Shown here piece after piece: positions 36,490 to 45,025 of a DNA stretch of 64,000 nucleotides (position 1 is the first letter of the stretch; each line of letters begins with the position of its first letter). The DNA is from Deltaproteobacteria bacterium (lineage in GTDB: Bacteria; Myxococcota_A; Polyangia; Polyangiales; Sandaracinaceae). The position numbers were made by a program, and so were the translations under genes. The notes under the pieces were generated by a model. That model saw nothing but the letters and a program-made list of their open reading frames with translations. It did not search any database and was not told the origin of the DNA. The stretch lies in contig JAFLCL010000012.1 in assembly GCA_017303575.1 (NCBI GenBank), positions 1 through 64,000 of the forward strand, given 5' to 3'.

Positions 36490-36505
36490 CGACGCGAGCG
36501 AGCGC

Positions 36506-36874
36506 TCACGCCTTGAGGAGGGTGTCGAGCTCGCCCGACTCGATCAGCTTCTCGAGGTCGTCCGCGCCACCCACGAGCGTGCCCTTCACGAACACCATCG
36601 GGAACGTCGGCCAGCCCGTCCACATCTTGAGCGCGTTGCGGCGGCGCCAGGTGCTGAGGTAGCTGCCGTACTGCAGGTACTCGTGGGGGATGCCCTTCGC
36701 CTTGAGGACACGGCACGCCCGACGCGGCGCGGGGTTCTGCGCCATGCCGACCACGACGACGTCGGCCTTCTTCATCGCAGCCTGCACCTCCTCGACGATG
36801 TCGCGGTGGTTGTCCGCGATCTTCGCGCGAACGGCGGGGTGGATCTTCGATTCGTCGAGCACGTGACGCGGCAT
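36506..36874 (-). CDS. Glutaredoxin-fold protein lacking the active-site Cys
   Basis: A 122-residue monothiol-glutaredoxin-like protein. The second half is typical (YLQYGSYLSTWRRRNALK, WTGWPTFPMVFVKGTLVGG with the cis-Pro TFP, DDLEKLIESGEL). The catalytic CGFS/CPYC site is replaced by NPAP (VVGMAQNPAPRRACRVL); the only nearby Cys is a helix residue. Related myxobacterial proteins have the same NP replacement, so it is likely an ancestral non-redox variant, perhaps an iron-sulfur or adaptor protein. GGAGGAG precedes ATG 36874. Divergent from the M2 peptidase. Confidence 0.82.
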   Translation of the reverse strand: MPRHVLDESKIHPAVRAKIADNHRDIVEEVQAAMKKADVVVVGMAQNPAPRRACRVLKAKGIPHEYLQYGSYLSTWRRRNALKMWTGWPTFPMVFVKGTLVGGADDLEKLIESGELDTLLKA

Positions 36875-36943
36875 GGGTCGGTCTCCTCCGTGAGAACGGG
36901 CGTCCTTTACGTGAGCCGAGCGTGCTGACAAGGTCGCCGCCAC

Positions 36944-38920
36944 ATGAGCAAGACTTCTTCGCACGCGCTTCGCGCGGCCGTGATGTCCACCCTCCTCCCG
37001 CTCGCCGCCTGCTCTGGCGCCGACGACGCGACGACGTCCGACCCGGAGCCCACGTCCGCGCCCGAAGCGGCACAGACCGGGACCTCGACCATCGCGCACG
37101 GCCGCGGCGATCGACGCACCGAGAGCTCGGGACGCACTTGGCAGGCGGAGGCCGACGACCTCTTGGACTTCTACGATCCCGCCTACCGCGCGCTCTACAC
37201 CGAGAGCGCGCGCGCGGCGTGGCTGAGCTCCACCGACGTCTCGCCCGAGCACACGGGCGGCCGCACCGCCGCCGATCAGTCGTTCGCGTCGTTCACCGGA
37301 TCGGTCGAGGTGATCCGTCGCGCACGTCTCCTCATGGAGCACGAGGACGAGCTCGATCCCCTCACCGTGCGTCAGCTCCGCGCGATGCTCGTGCAGGCCG
37401 CGCAGGCGCCGCAGACGAACCCGGATCTGGCGCGACGTCGCGTCGCTGCGGAGGCCGCGCAGAGCGCGCGCCTCGATGGCTTCCAGTTCTGTCTCGAGCG
37501 TCGTCCCGATCAGTCCTGCGCGCGCCCCGTCATCACGAACGACCTCGATCGCATCCTCGGTGAGTCCACCAACCTCGACGAGCGACAGCGCGCCTGGGAA
37601 GCCAGCAAGGAGGTCGGCACGACCTTGCGCGACGGCCTGATCGAGCTGCGCGATCTGCGCAACGGCGTGGCGCGCGAGATGGGCTACCACGACTACTTCG
37701 AGCTCATGGTCTCGAACTACGGCATGACCGTTGATGAGATGATGGAGCTCCTCGAGCGCCTCGTGGACGAGGTCCGGCCGCTCTACACGCAGCTCCACTG
37801 CTGGGCCCGCCACCGCTACGCCGAGCGCTACCACGCACCGCAGGTGCCCTCGAACCTCCCCGCGCACTGGATCGGCAACCGCTGGGGACAGAGCTGGCCC
37901 GGCCTCGTCGAGGGCGTCGACATGGACGCGCTGGCGGCCAGTCGAGAGCCGCAGTGGCTCGTCGAGCAGGCCGAGCGCTTCTACGTCTCGATGGGATTCG
38001 CCGAGCTGCCCGACACGTTCTGGACTGCCAGTGACCTCTACCCGGTGCCCGCAGGACAGACACGCTCGAAGAACGCACACGCCAGCGCGTGGCACGTCGA
38101 CCTCGAGTCCGACGTGCGCTCGCTCATGAGCGTCGAGAGCAACTGGGAGTGGTTCACGACGACCCACCACGAGCTCGGCCACATCTATTACTACATGAGC
38201 TATTCGCAGCCGGAGGTGCCTTTCCTCCTGCGTGAAGGTGCCAATCGCAGCTACCACGAGGGCATGGGCGACCTCATCGCACTGGCGGCCTCGCAGGAGC
38301 CCTACCTCCGCGAGATCGAGGTGCTGCCCGAGGGCCAGGAGGTCGACGAGACGGCTTGGCTGCTCGACTCGGCGCTCACCGGTCCCATCACGTTCCTCCC
38401 GTGGTCGGCGGGTGTGATGAGCCACTTCGAGCGGGACCTCTATGCCGGGGAGCTGCCACCCGATCAGCTCAACGCCCGCTGGTGGGAGCACGTCGCGCGG
38501 TTCCAGGGCATGGGCCCGCCGTCGGTTCGCCCGACGGACGGGTGCGATGCGTGCACCAAGACGCACATCAACGACGATCCCGCGGGCTACTACGACTACG
38601 CGCTCGCGAACGTGCTCGTCTATCAGCTGCACGATCACATCTGCCGCGAGATCCTCCATCAGGATCCGCACGCGTGTAACTACTACGGGCACCGCGAGGT
38701 CGGTGACTTCCTCCGCGCCATCATGTCGCCTGGCGCAAGCCGCGATTGGCGCGAGGTGCTGCGTGAGCACACGGGACGAGACCTCACCGCCGAGCCCATG
38801 CTCGAGTACTACCGTCCGCTCCTCGCCCACCTCGAGGAGCAGAACCGCGGACGTGGCTGCGAAGCCCCGCCCGCGGCCGCCACCGCAGCCCCGCCTGCCG
38901 AAGCCACGCCCACGGAGTGA
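36944..38920 (+). CDS. Peptidase M2 (ACE-like) lipoprotein
   Basis: A 658-residue zinc dipeptidyl-carboxypeptidase family protein. The lipoprotein signal LLPLAACSGADD is followed by a Pro/Thr linker; the M2 domain starts about residue 70. The zinc site is TTHHELGHIYYYM (HEXXH) with the third ligand Glu in NRSYHEGMGDLI, 24 residues further, as in human ACE. SWPGLVEGVDMDALA and AHASAWHVDLESD are other family segments. Length is typical. It should be anchored at the cell surface and release dipeptides. It begins an operon with the next two genes. Confidence 0.9.
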   Translation: MSKTSSHALRAAVMSTLLPLAACSGADDATTSDPEPTSAPEAAQTGTSTIAHGRGDRRTESSGRTWQAEADDLLDFYDPAYRALYTESARAAWLSSTDVSPEHTGGRTAADQSFASFTGSVEVIRRARLLMEHEDELDPLTVRQLRAMLVQAAQAPQTNPDLARRRVAAEAAQSARLDGFQFCLERRPDQSCARPVITNDLDRILGESTNLDERQRAWEASKEVGTTLRDGLIELRDLRNGVAREMGYHDYFELMVSNYGMTVDEMMELLERLVDEVRPLYTQLHCWARHRYAERYHAPQVPSNLPAHWIGNRWGQSWPGLVEGVDMDALAASREPQWLVEQAERFYVSMGFAELPDTFWTASDLYPVPAGQTRSKNAHASAWHVDLESDVRSLMSVESNWEWFTTTHHELGHIYYYMSYSQPEVPFLLREGANRSYHEGMGDLIALAASQEPYLREIEVLPEGQEVDETAWLLDSALTGPITFLPWSAGVMSHFERDLYAGELPPDQLNARWWEHVARFQGMGPPSVRPTDGCDACTKTHINDDPAGYYDYALANVLVYQLHDHICREILHQDPHACNYYGHREVGDFLRAIMSPGASRDWREVLREHTGRDLTAEPMLEYYRPLLAHLEEQNRGRGCEAPPAAATAAPPAEATPTE

Positions 38921-38922
38921 CC

Positions 38923-39522
38923 ATGCGCCGAACCGCCTTCTCCGCCCTGTTGCTCACGCTCTTCGTCGGCCTGGGCGCCTCGCGCGTCGAGGCTCAGAAC
39001 AACCAGCGCGTCTCCGACCAGTGTGCCGTGCTCCGCGCGATGCAGTGGCTCGACAACGTCACGGGTGCTCCGCAAGGGGTCACGGGCCGTGGCGGAAGCG
39101 GCTTGTCCGCGGAGCACCGCGGCATGCTCGATACGCGAGAGCGCGTCGCGTGCTCCACGGGCACCGAGGCCGCGCCCACCGAGTACTGGCCCAACGGCGG
39201 CATGCTCCGCTCGAACGACACTTGGTACTATCCCAACGGGGGCATGTACCAGTCTGGCTCGGGCGCCTGGTACTACCCGAACGGCGGCATGTTCGCGTCC
39301 GGACAGAGCTGGTACTACCCGAACGGCGGCATGCTCGCGTCGAACGGCACCTGGTATGCGCCCGATGGCTCGATGTCGTCGGAGACTGGCCTCCTCACAC
39401 TGGCGCTCTCGCGCATCGCGCGAGAGCGAGGCGATCAGCTCCTCGGTCTGCGCAACGCGGAGACCAACGACTTCTGGCGCATGATCTACCTGGTCTCCCT
39501 CGTCTGGGAAGCGACCCACTGA
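38923..39522 (+). CDS. YPNGG-repeat (MORN-like) exported protein
   Basis: A 199-residue protein with a signal peptide (ALLLTLFVGLGASRVEA). Residues 85-150 hold five imperfect 13-15-residue repeats: YWPNGGMLRSNDTW, YYPNGGMYQSGSGAW, YYPNGGMFASGQSW, YYPNGGMLASNGTW, YAPDGSMSS, a MORN-like Tyr/Gly beta-hairpin. A helical tail (LSRIARERGDQLLGLR) ends the protein. GGAG sits before ATG 38923; a GTG overlapping the M2 stop is an alternative. It lies 2 bases after the peptidase, so they are cotranscribed. Confidence 0.75.
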   Translation: MRRTAFSALLLTLFVGLGASRVEAQNNQRVSDQCAVLRAMQWLDNVTGAPQGVTGRGGSGLSAEHRGMLDTRERVACSTGTEAAPTEYWPNGGMLRSNDTWYYPNGGMYQSGSGAWYYPNGGMFASGQSWYYPNGGMLASNGTWYAPDGSMSSETGLLTLALSRIARERGDQLLGLRNAETNDFWRMIYLVSLVWEATH

Positions 39523-39538
39523 CGTGTACGGAGTGAGT

Positions 39539-40924
39539 ATGTCTCGCGGCCTCGCGCTCTTCGCGCTCGCCACCGCGCTGCTCGCCCTCGGGTGCGAGAA
39601 CGGGCACACGGTCGTCGTGCAGCTCCAGACGGACCTCGTGCCGGGCCTCGAGTTCGACGAGGTGTTCGTGCAGGCCACGGGTCTTCGCTCGAGACGGGCG
39701 AGCCTGCGCGACGACTACGGGCGCCCCGTCGAGCTCGCGGAGCTGCGTGGGATCGCGACCGGGACGAACCTCGCCGTGGAGGTCTCGCTGCGTCGCGACG
39801 GCGTCGAGATCGTGTCGCGCCGCGTCCAGCGCAACGTACGCGCCGATGCGCTGCTCGGCGTGATCATCACCCGCAACTGCCTCGAGATCGCGTGCCCCGC
39901 GCCAGGCGCGCCCACGGCGACCGAGTGCCGCGACGGCGTCTGCGTGACGCCCGACTGCGAAGACGAGGGCTCGTGCATCGCTCCGGAGTGCGTGCGCGAC
40001 TCCGAGTGCACCTCGAGCATCGCGTGCGTCGTCCCTCGTTGTGCGCTCGGCGTGTGCCTCGAGACGCCCGATGCCACGCGCTGCAGGAGCGATGAGGTCT
40101 GCTCGCCACTCGTCGGCTGTGTGCCTGCGACCGTGCCCGACGCCGGTCCGCTCGACGCCGCTGGGCCGGTCGATGCGTTCACGCCGGTCGATGCGGCGAC
40201 CGCGCTGCCGGACGCCGTCGTGCCCACGCCGCCCTTCACGGTGTACCGGCTCCCGCGCGGCGCCAGCGAGTGGGCGACGCGCAACGTCTCCGGGGACTGG
40301 CCCACCGACGAGATCGAGGCAGCGTTCGCGCCCCAGGGCAGCGGCGTGATGCTGGTGATGACGCACACCGAGCTCTTCGTGCTCGATCTCGCGACCTACA
40401 CGTTCATCGATCGGGTGGCGCGCGACTCGGTCTTCCCCGAGCTCTCGGGGATACGCGTCGCGGCTGCGACGGCCGTACGCACCGACGTCTTCGTGACCGC
40501 GCACGACACGTGGATCTATGCGTGGGATGCGTCCACACGGAGCGCGACGTTCACGCGCTTCGTCCGCTACGAAGAGCTGGGCGCGGACTGGCGCGGTCCG
40601 CTCACCCCGCCGTGGCATTCGGTGTACGGGATGTTCTACGCGCCAGACAACGCCGATGGCTGGGCCACGAACCTCGACGAGCGCCTCATGTGCCCTTCCT
40701 CGAGCGTCGTCGACCACCTCGGATACTTGTCGACCGATGGATTCGGGCCCCGCGGCATGATCACGACGGTCTACGACGGTGCCTGTCTCCAATTCGTCGA
40801 TCAGTCGCTGTACGGCACGCCCGGCTACAGCGCGTTCACGTTCCCTGGTGCCCCGCCCGAGCCCTTCGAGATCGACGCCATCGAGTACGCCAGCGGCCTG
40901 TGGGTCTTCACGTCACCGGAGTGA
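39539..40924 (+). CDS. Cys-rich lipoprotein with beta-propeller-like C-terminus
   Basis: A 461-residue lipoprotein (ATALLALGCENGH). The N-terminal half has beta-strands and then a Cys-rich block (CRDGVCVTPDCEDEGSCIAP, CTSSIACVVPRCALGVCLE). A DA-rich linker (PVDAFTPVDAATALPDAV) leads to a 230-residue domain with no named family. It follows the YPNGG-repeat gene by 16 bases, the third member of the M2 operon. Converges with the membrane-protein gene (18 bp). Confidence 0.68.
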   Translation: MSRGLALFALATALLALGCENGHTVVVQLQTDLVPGLEFDEVFVQATGLRSRRASLRDDYGRPVELAELRGIATGTNLAVEVSLRRDGVEIVSRRVQRNVRADALLGVIITRNCLEIACPAPGAPTATECRDGVCVTPDCEDEGSCIAPECVRDSECTSSIACVVPRCALGVCLETPDATRCRSDEVCSPLVGCVPATVPDAGPLDAAGPVDAFTPVDAATALPDAVVPTPPFTVYRLPRGASEWATRNVSGDWPTDEIEAAFAPQGSGVMLVMTHTELFVLDLATYTFIDRVARDSVFPELSGIRVAAATAVRTDVFVTAHDTWIYAWDASTRSATFTRFVRYEELGADWRGPLTPPWHSVYGMFYAPDNADGWATNLDERLMCPSSSVVDHLGYLSTDGFGPRGMITTVYDGACLQFVDQSLYGTPGYSAFTFPGAPPEPFEIDAIEYASGLWVFTSPE

Positions 40925-40942
40925 TCTCGCGCGACGTGGACG

Positions 40943-41482
40943 TCAGTGCATCTCCGGATCCCCAGGCCACAACCGACCGCCACGACGCGCTCGGATCGCG
41001 CCGAAGACGCGCTCCGCCGACCCCACGAGGAGCACCGCGAAGAGGGCGAGCGCGCACGTCTCCGGCCGCTCGGCGGTGAGCCATGCCGCGACGAGCCCCA
41101 CGGGGATCAGCGCGTGACGCGCCAGCGTCAGCGGACCGAGCACGGCGACGGACATCAGTGTGCGCAGCTCGCTCTCCCCCATCGCCCACGCAGCGAGCGC
41201 CGCCGAGACCGTTGCCGCGAACACGCCGTAGATCCAGGCCATCGGCGTGCCCGCACGGAGCATGTCCTCGCGCAGCGCGACATCGCTCGCGTCGCGTCCG
41301 AGGAGCGCGGCAGCGGCCAGGACCGAGAGCGCGATCATGGCCATTCCGGACAACGTCCCTCCGACGATCGCGCGGCGGTAATAGGCACCCTTCTCGATGC
41401 GTGGATTCCGCCCGGCGGCGTCGCGAAAGGCACTGAATCCGACGTCCGCGACGCCGAGGACTGCCAGCAGCACGGGAGTCAC
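40943..41482 (-). CDS. Small multi-pass membrane protein
   Basis: A 179-residue protein with four or five hydrophobic segments (TPVLLAVLGVADVGFSA, GMAMIALSVLAAAALLG, WIYGVFAATVSAALAAWAM, LIPVGLVAAWL, CALALFAVLLVGSAE). It starts at a GTG in a GTGA overlap with the methyltransferase. No family is recognised and no function inferred. Confidence 0.68.
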   Translation of the reverse strand: MTPVLLAVLGVADVGFSAFRDAAGRNPRIEKGAYYRRAIVGGTLSGMAMIALSVLAAAALLGRDASDVALREDMLRAGTPMAWIYGVFAATVSAALAAWAMGESELRTLMSVAVLGPLTLARHALIPVGLVAAWLTAERPETCALALFAVLLVGSAERVFGAIRARRGGRLWPGDPEMH

Positions 41483-42393
41483 GCCCCATCCCCGAGGCGC
41501 GCGGCGTTCGGCCCCAGCCGTCGGACGAAGGGCTCCCGTAGATCGGCGCGCATGCCCACCACGCCGAGCATCGTGCGGAGGATCGGGACCGCCTCCACGT
41601 CACCGTCGAAGAGCGTGATCTCGAGACCGCCCGCGCCTCTCCGAGCGGCATCGAGCAGTCGCGTGCCCGGGTGCGCACGGACAGCCGACTGCGTGCCGTC
41701 GTGCTGCGACACGGGCTCCCGCATGCGCGCGACGTGGAACAGCAGCGAGCCGAGCGGCGCCAGGTACGACGGCTTGATGTCGAGGTGGAGGAACGCGGCC
41801 GCGTGCCGCTGCTGCGCGAAGAATTCGACGAGGCCCTCGCCGCGGAAGTGGTGGAGGACGCCGGTGGAGATGAAGACGGTCGCCGGCTCCTCCAGCGTGA
41901 ACGCGTTGGCGACGCGGAAGTCGCACGAGAGGCCTTCGTCCTTCGCGTACCGCGAGGCAGCCTCGATCAGCGCGCGGTTGTAGTCGCAGCCGACGAGGTG
42001 CACGCCGGCGCCGAGATCGCCGCACGCCGTGAGCCAGCGGACGAGGTAGCCGAGACCACAGCCGACATCGACGATCCGCACGGTGCCCTCGTGCCCACGC
42101 TCGCGCAGCGCGCCGAGGAGCGGCACGAGCAGCTGCCGCATGCGATCGCCTTGGAGGAACTCCTCCCACAGGCGCTGCATCTCCGCGTGCACACGCACGA
42201 AGAGCGCATCGATCTGCGCCTCGTCGAGGTGACCGTCGCGCTCCGGGAGCGAGCGAGCCACGCGGGCGCCCCAGCGCATCCCGTCGCGCTCGAGCGCTCG
42301 CAGCACCGCCTGCTTCGAGACGGGACGACGCTGCATCGTGTCCGGGTCGACATCGATCAAGAGGTCGGTGATCTCGGGACCGTCGGGGTTCAT
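41479..42393 (-). CDS. Class I SAM-dependent methyltransferase
   Basis: A 304-residue protein with motif I VRIVDVGCGLGYLVRW (about residues 105-120), acidic motif II in VHLVGCDYNRALIEAA and motif IV FISTGVLHHFRGEGL. The substrate is not deducible. Its ATG overlaps the stop of the PI-PLC-like gene by one base (TGATG) and its own stop overlaps the next start by four (GTGA). It is embedded in a surface-protein operon. Confidence 0.8.
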   Translation of the reverse strand: MNPDGPEITDLLIDVDPDTMQRRPVSKQAVLRALERDGMRWGARVARSLPERDGHLDEAQIDALFVRVHAEMQRLWEEFLQGDRMRQLLVPLLGALRERGHEGTVRIVDVGCGLGYLVRWLTACGDLGAGVHLVGCDYNRALIEAASRYAKDEGLSCDFRVANAFTLEEPATVFISTGVLHHFRGEGLVEFFAQQRHAAAFLHLDIKPSYLAPLGSLLFHVARMREPVSQHDGTQSAVRAHPGTRLLDAARRGAGGLEITLFDGDVEAVPILRTMLGVVGMRADLREPFVRRLGPNAARLGDGA

Positions 42394-43382
42394 CAGACGC
42401 CGTTCAGCGCGTCGACGACGGAGAGAACGTCGCCGAGGTCGTAGAAATCGACGGTGACGAAATTGGGCAGATCACCCGACGCGTCGTCCCGACAGCCACG
42501 CACACGCTCGGTGAAGAACGGATCGTGGTTGATCATGTCGGCGAGCTCGGGGCTCGCGACCGGGCTCGTGAGGAAGTGATTGAAGACCCAGAGCGATCGG
42601 TCGCGATCGCCCCGATCCTCTCGGCACGAGAGATCGCCAGGCGTCTCGGCGGCATAAGGGTTCTCCCACGCCCAGTCGTAGGTGTAGAGGTGCCACGGCT
42701 GCGGCGCGTCGCGATCGTCGGTGAACACGATCACTCGCTCGTTCGCGGTCACGAGCTCCCGGAGCGTGGGCCATGCATAGCCGGCGGCGGGTGGTCCCTC
42801 CGGTGTGTGGAGGTAACGATCGAGCCCGCTCGCGACGAAGCCCTCCTCCACGCGATCGGCAGGCGCATGCGCCTCGAACACGATGACCACGACGTCGTGA
42901 GGATGGCAGTCGAGGAACAGGCGGAGATCGCGGAGGCCCTCGGCGAGCGGCCTTCGCCCGAGCTCGCACGCGCCGTGACAGAGCTGCACCACGTCGTTCC
43001 GATCGACGTAGACGTCGAGCATGAAGCCGCGCACACCGTCCTCGAGCTGACGCCAGAGGCGGTGGTGCTGGTTCGGCGCGAAGAAGTCGTCCTCCTCGCT
43101 CGACATCGCGTTGTGCGTCATCGCGATCGCGACCTCGTCGAGCCTGCGATCGCAGAGCGCCGCGTGTCCGTTGCACGTCATCACCGCGCCCGCGTCTCCG
43201 TCGCTCGGGAAGTCGCAGCGTGCACCGGAGTCGCGTCCTGCGTCGGGGCGCGGCGGCACGTCGCGAAAGGGGGCGTCGACGGATTCGTATGCGTCGAGCG
43301 TCTCGAGCACGAACGCATCGGTGGGCGACGGATCAGTCCCACAGGCCGCGAGGCCGAGCAGCACGAGCCCGACACGCCTCAA
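42393..43382 (-). CDS. PI-PLC X-domain-like lipoprotein
   Basis: A 329-residue lipoprotein (MRRVGLVLLGLAACGTDP) with a TIM-barrel phosphodiesterase pattern: IAMTHNAMSSEE carries the first catalytic His, QLCHGACELGRRPLAEGLRD the second, and HDVVVIVFEAH the next strand. This fits phosphatidylinositol-specific phospholipase C-like proteins, which cleave phosphodiester bonds of lipids. The start is inferred as TTG in a TTGA overlap with the upstream stop; no ATG or GTG would give a full signal peptide. Ends with VTVDFYDLGDVLSVVDALNG. Confidence 0.75.
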   Translation of the reverse strand: MRRVGLVLLGLAACGTDPSPTDAFVLETLDAYESVDAPFRDVPPRPDAGRDSGARCDFPSDGDAGAVMTCNGHAALCDRRLDEVAIAMTHNAMSSEEDDFFAPNQHHRLWRQLEDGVRGFMLDVYVDRNDVVQLCHGACELGRRPLAEGLRDLRLFLDCHPHDVVVIVFEAHAPADRVEEGFVASGLDRYLHTPEGPPAAGYAWPTLRELVTANERVIVFTDDRDAPQPWHLYTYDWAWENPYAAETPGDLSCREDRGDRDRSLWVFNHFLTSPVASPELADMINHDPFFTERVRGCRDDASGDLPNFVTVDFYDLGDVLSVVDALNGV

Positions 43383-44188
43383 GGCAGCACCGGAGCTTCG
43401 CAGACGAACACGCCGACGTCGGTGCCGACCGACACGTCGAGCACCCCGCAGGCCTCGTCGCGCCACACGGGGGACCGTGCCGCCATCGTCGCGCAATTCT
43501 CGAGGCGACCCATGGCGCCGCCGCGAGGCTCGCCCCCCGCCCAGCTCTCGTAGGCGCCGAGCGGCCTGCCATCTGCCCAGACGTACGTGCCCTCCACGGC
43601 TCGATCGTTCAGTCCGATCCAGGCGCGGCTCTCGAGCACGTGGCTCGAGATCGCAGCGTTCTCGAGATTGTCCTCGATCGTCACGAGGTCGTAGGGCGGG
43701 TTGTTGCGACAGGCCATCAGCGCGCCCTCCCACGGCACCGCGAAGCCGGTCGCCTTGCACAACTGATAGATGTGGCCCGCGTGCACGAAGGGAACGCACG
43801 CGACGCTCAGCGAGCCGACGCTGCCACCGCACCCCATGTCGTCGATTCGTCCGTCGCAGTCGTCGTCGCGCGCGTTGCAGGCTTCGGCGCCGGTCGGCAC
43901 GCACACGGGCGGCGACCATGCGTCCGGAGACGGCGGTGCCCACGCATCGATGGGCGTCGGCACCCACGCATCGCTGCCCTCCACCACGAACGCGTCCTCC
44001 TCGAGGCGGGCGGCGTCGACAGCGGGAGGAAGCGGGGCGTCGAGGCCGGGCGCGTCGATCGTGGAGCTCGCATCAGGCGAGACCGGCGCCCCGCCATCGG
44101 ACGCGAGATCGCCACGATTCACGAAACAGCCTGCCAGGGCCGTCGAGAGAACGGCGAGGCCGAGCGTGCGCAGGAACGTGACGGCCAT
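43379..44188 (-). CDS. C-type-lectin-like lipoprotein with MopE motif
   Basis: A 269-residue lipoprotein (VLSTALAGCFVNR). A long Asp/Ala/Pro linker (DAWVPTPIDAWAPPSPDAW) precedes the MopE metal motif CNARDDDCDGRIDDMGC, then a C-type-lectin-like domain: YQLCKATGFAVPWEGALMAC, AWIGLNDRAVEGTYVWADG, YESWAGGEPRGG, VWRDEACGVL, GVFVCE. Its paralog is at 48249-49082. It is coupled to the PI-PLC-like gene by a TTGA overlap. It probably displays a glycan- or protein-binding head at the surface. Confidence 0.8.
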   Translation of the reverse strand: MAVTFLRTLGLAVLSTALAGCFVNRGDLASDGGAPVSPDASSTIDAPGLDAPLPPAVDAARLEEDAFVVEGSDAWVPTPIDAWAPPSPDAWSPPVCVPTGAEACNARDDDCDGRIDDMGCGGSVGSLSVACVPFVHAGHIYQLCKATGFAVPWEGALMACRNNPPYDLVTIEDNLENAAISSHVLESRAWIGLNDRAVEGTYVWADGRPLGAYESWAGGEPRGGAMGRLENCATMAARSPVWRDEACGVLDVSVGTDVGVFVCEAPVLP

Positions 44189-44233
44189 CGGGCGAGCGTA
44201 CCGGAGGGGTGACGCTTCCGCGACGGCCCCGGA

Positions 44234-44977
44234 TCAGCGGACGGTCAGCGTGCTCGCGTCGTTCGTGTAGCCCGCGGCGCCGCAGCCGCTCGCGACCTCG
44301 CGGATCGTCTCGTAGACGAACGTGTAGGTGGGCCCCGCGATCGGCGCGAACGTGAACGTGCGCGTGATGTTCGTGTCGCCGCCTGCGATCGAGAACATCC
44401 CGACCTCGGTGCCGTTGACCCTGACGCGCACGTCCTGCGTGCCGCACGTGAGGCCATTGAGCTCGATCACGAGCGACAAGGAGAGCTCTCGGAGGCTCGT
44501 CCGCGCCAGCGTCCGCGTGGTCCGCACGTTGTCGCCCGCGCGCCAGAAGTAGAGATCCGCGGCAGCGACGCGCGGATCGCCCGTCGCAGGGAACGGAAAC
44601 GTCTCGCTCGGCGGCACGAACGCGTCGGGGACCACGAACGCATCACGTGGGACGAACGCATCGGGGACCACGAACGCATCACGCGGCGCGAACGCATCGC
44701 GCGGCGCGAACGCATCGAGCGGCGCGAACGCATCGAGCGAGGAAACGAATGCGTCGTCTCCGAGGGCGATGGGCGCGTCGAGGCTCGTCGCGTCGAACGT
44801 GCCCGCGTCGGTCGCGCCGAAGAACGCGTCGGGTGCAGTGAACGCCGCGTCGTCGGCGTAGGCGTCGGTGCGTCCTGCACCGGTGTCTCGGCGTCCCACG
44901 CGGGGTTCGTCGCAGCCGATCGACACGAGCGCGCCGAGCACGAGGAGAACGAGCCGTCGAGCCGAGCGAGGTCGCAT
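44234..44977 (-). CDS. DAF-repeat lipoprotein with beta-sandwich end
   Basis: A 247-residue lipoprotein (LVLGALVSIGCDEP). Residues 45-130 are a linker of DAF units (PDAF, RDAF, LDAF) encoded by an imperfect minisatellite. The C-terminal 115 residues (LSLVIELNGLTCGTQDVRVR, NITRTFTFAPIAGPTYTFVY) are all beta strand, like a carbohydrate-binding or PEGA-type sandwich. It is the first gene of a five-gene minus-strand run down to 40943. Function unknown. Confidence 0.7.
   Translation of the reverse strand: MRPRSARRLVLLVLGALVSIGCDEPRVGRRDTGAGRTDAYADDAAFTAPDAFFGATDAGTFDATSLDAPIALGDDAFVSSLDAFAPLDAFAPRDAFAPRDAFVVPDAFVPRDAFVVPDAFVPPSETFPFPATGDPRVAAADLYFWRAGDNVRTTRTLARTSLRELSLSLVIELNGLTCGTQDVRVRVNGTEVGMFSIAGGDTNITRTFTFAPIAGPTYTFVYETIREVASGCGAAGYTNDASTLTVR
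44611..44755 (-). repeat. In-frame minisatellite encoding DAF repeats
   Basis: About eight imperfect 15-18-bp copies of a GCGAACGCATC-type unit. On the coding strand they specify DAFAPR, DAFVVP and DAFVPR hexapeptides in the linker of the lipoprotein. Copy number could change by slippage without breaking the frame. Confidence 0.75.
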
Positions 44978-45025
44978 CGCGACATGCTGCCACAACGCGT
45001 CCACGACGCGGTACACCACGCCGCC

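Noticed and set aside
36506..38830. A 774-codon minus-strand extension of the glutaredoxin-like gene
   Set aside because: It would run antisense through the M2 peptidase. The ATG at 36874 has GGAGGAG upstream and gives a complete protein.
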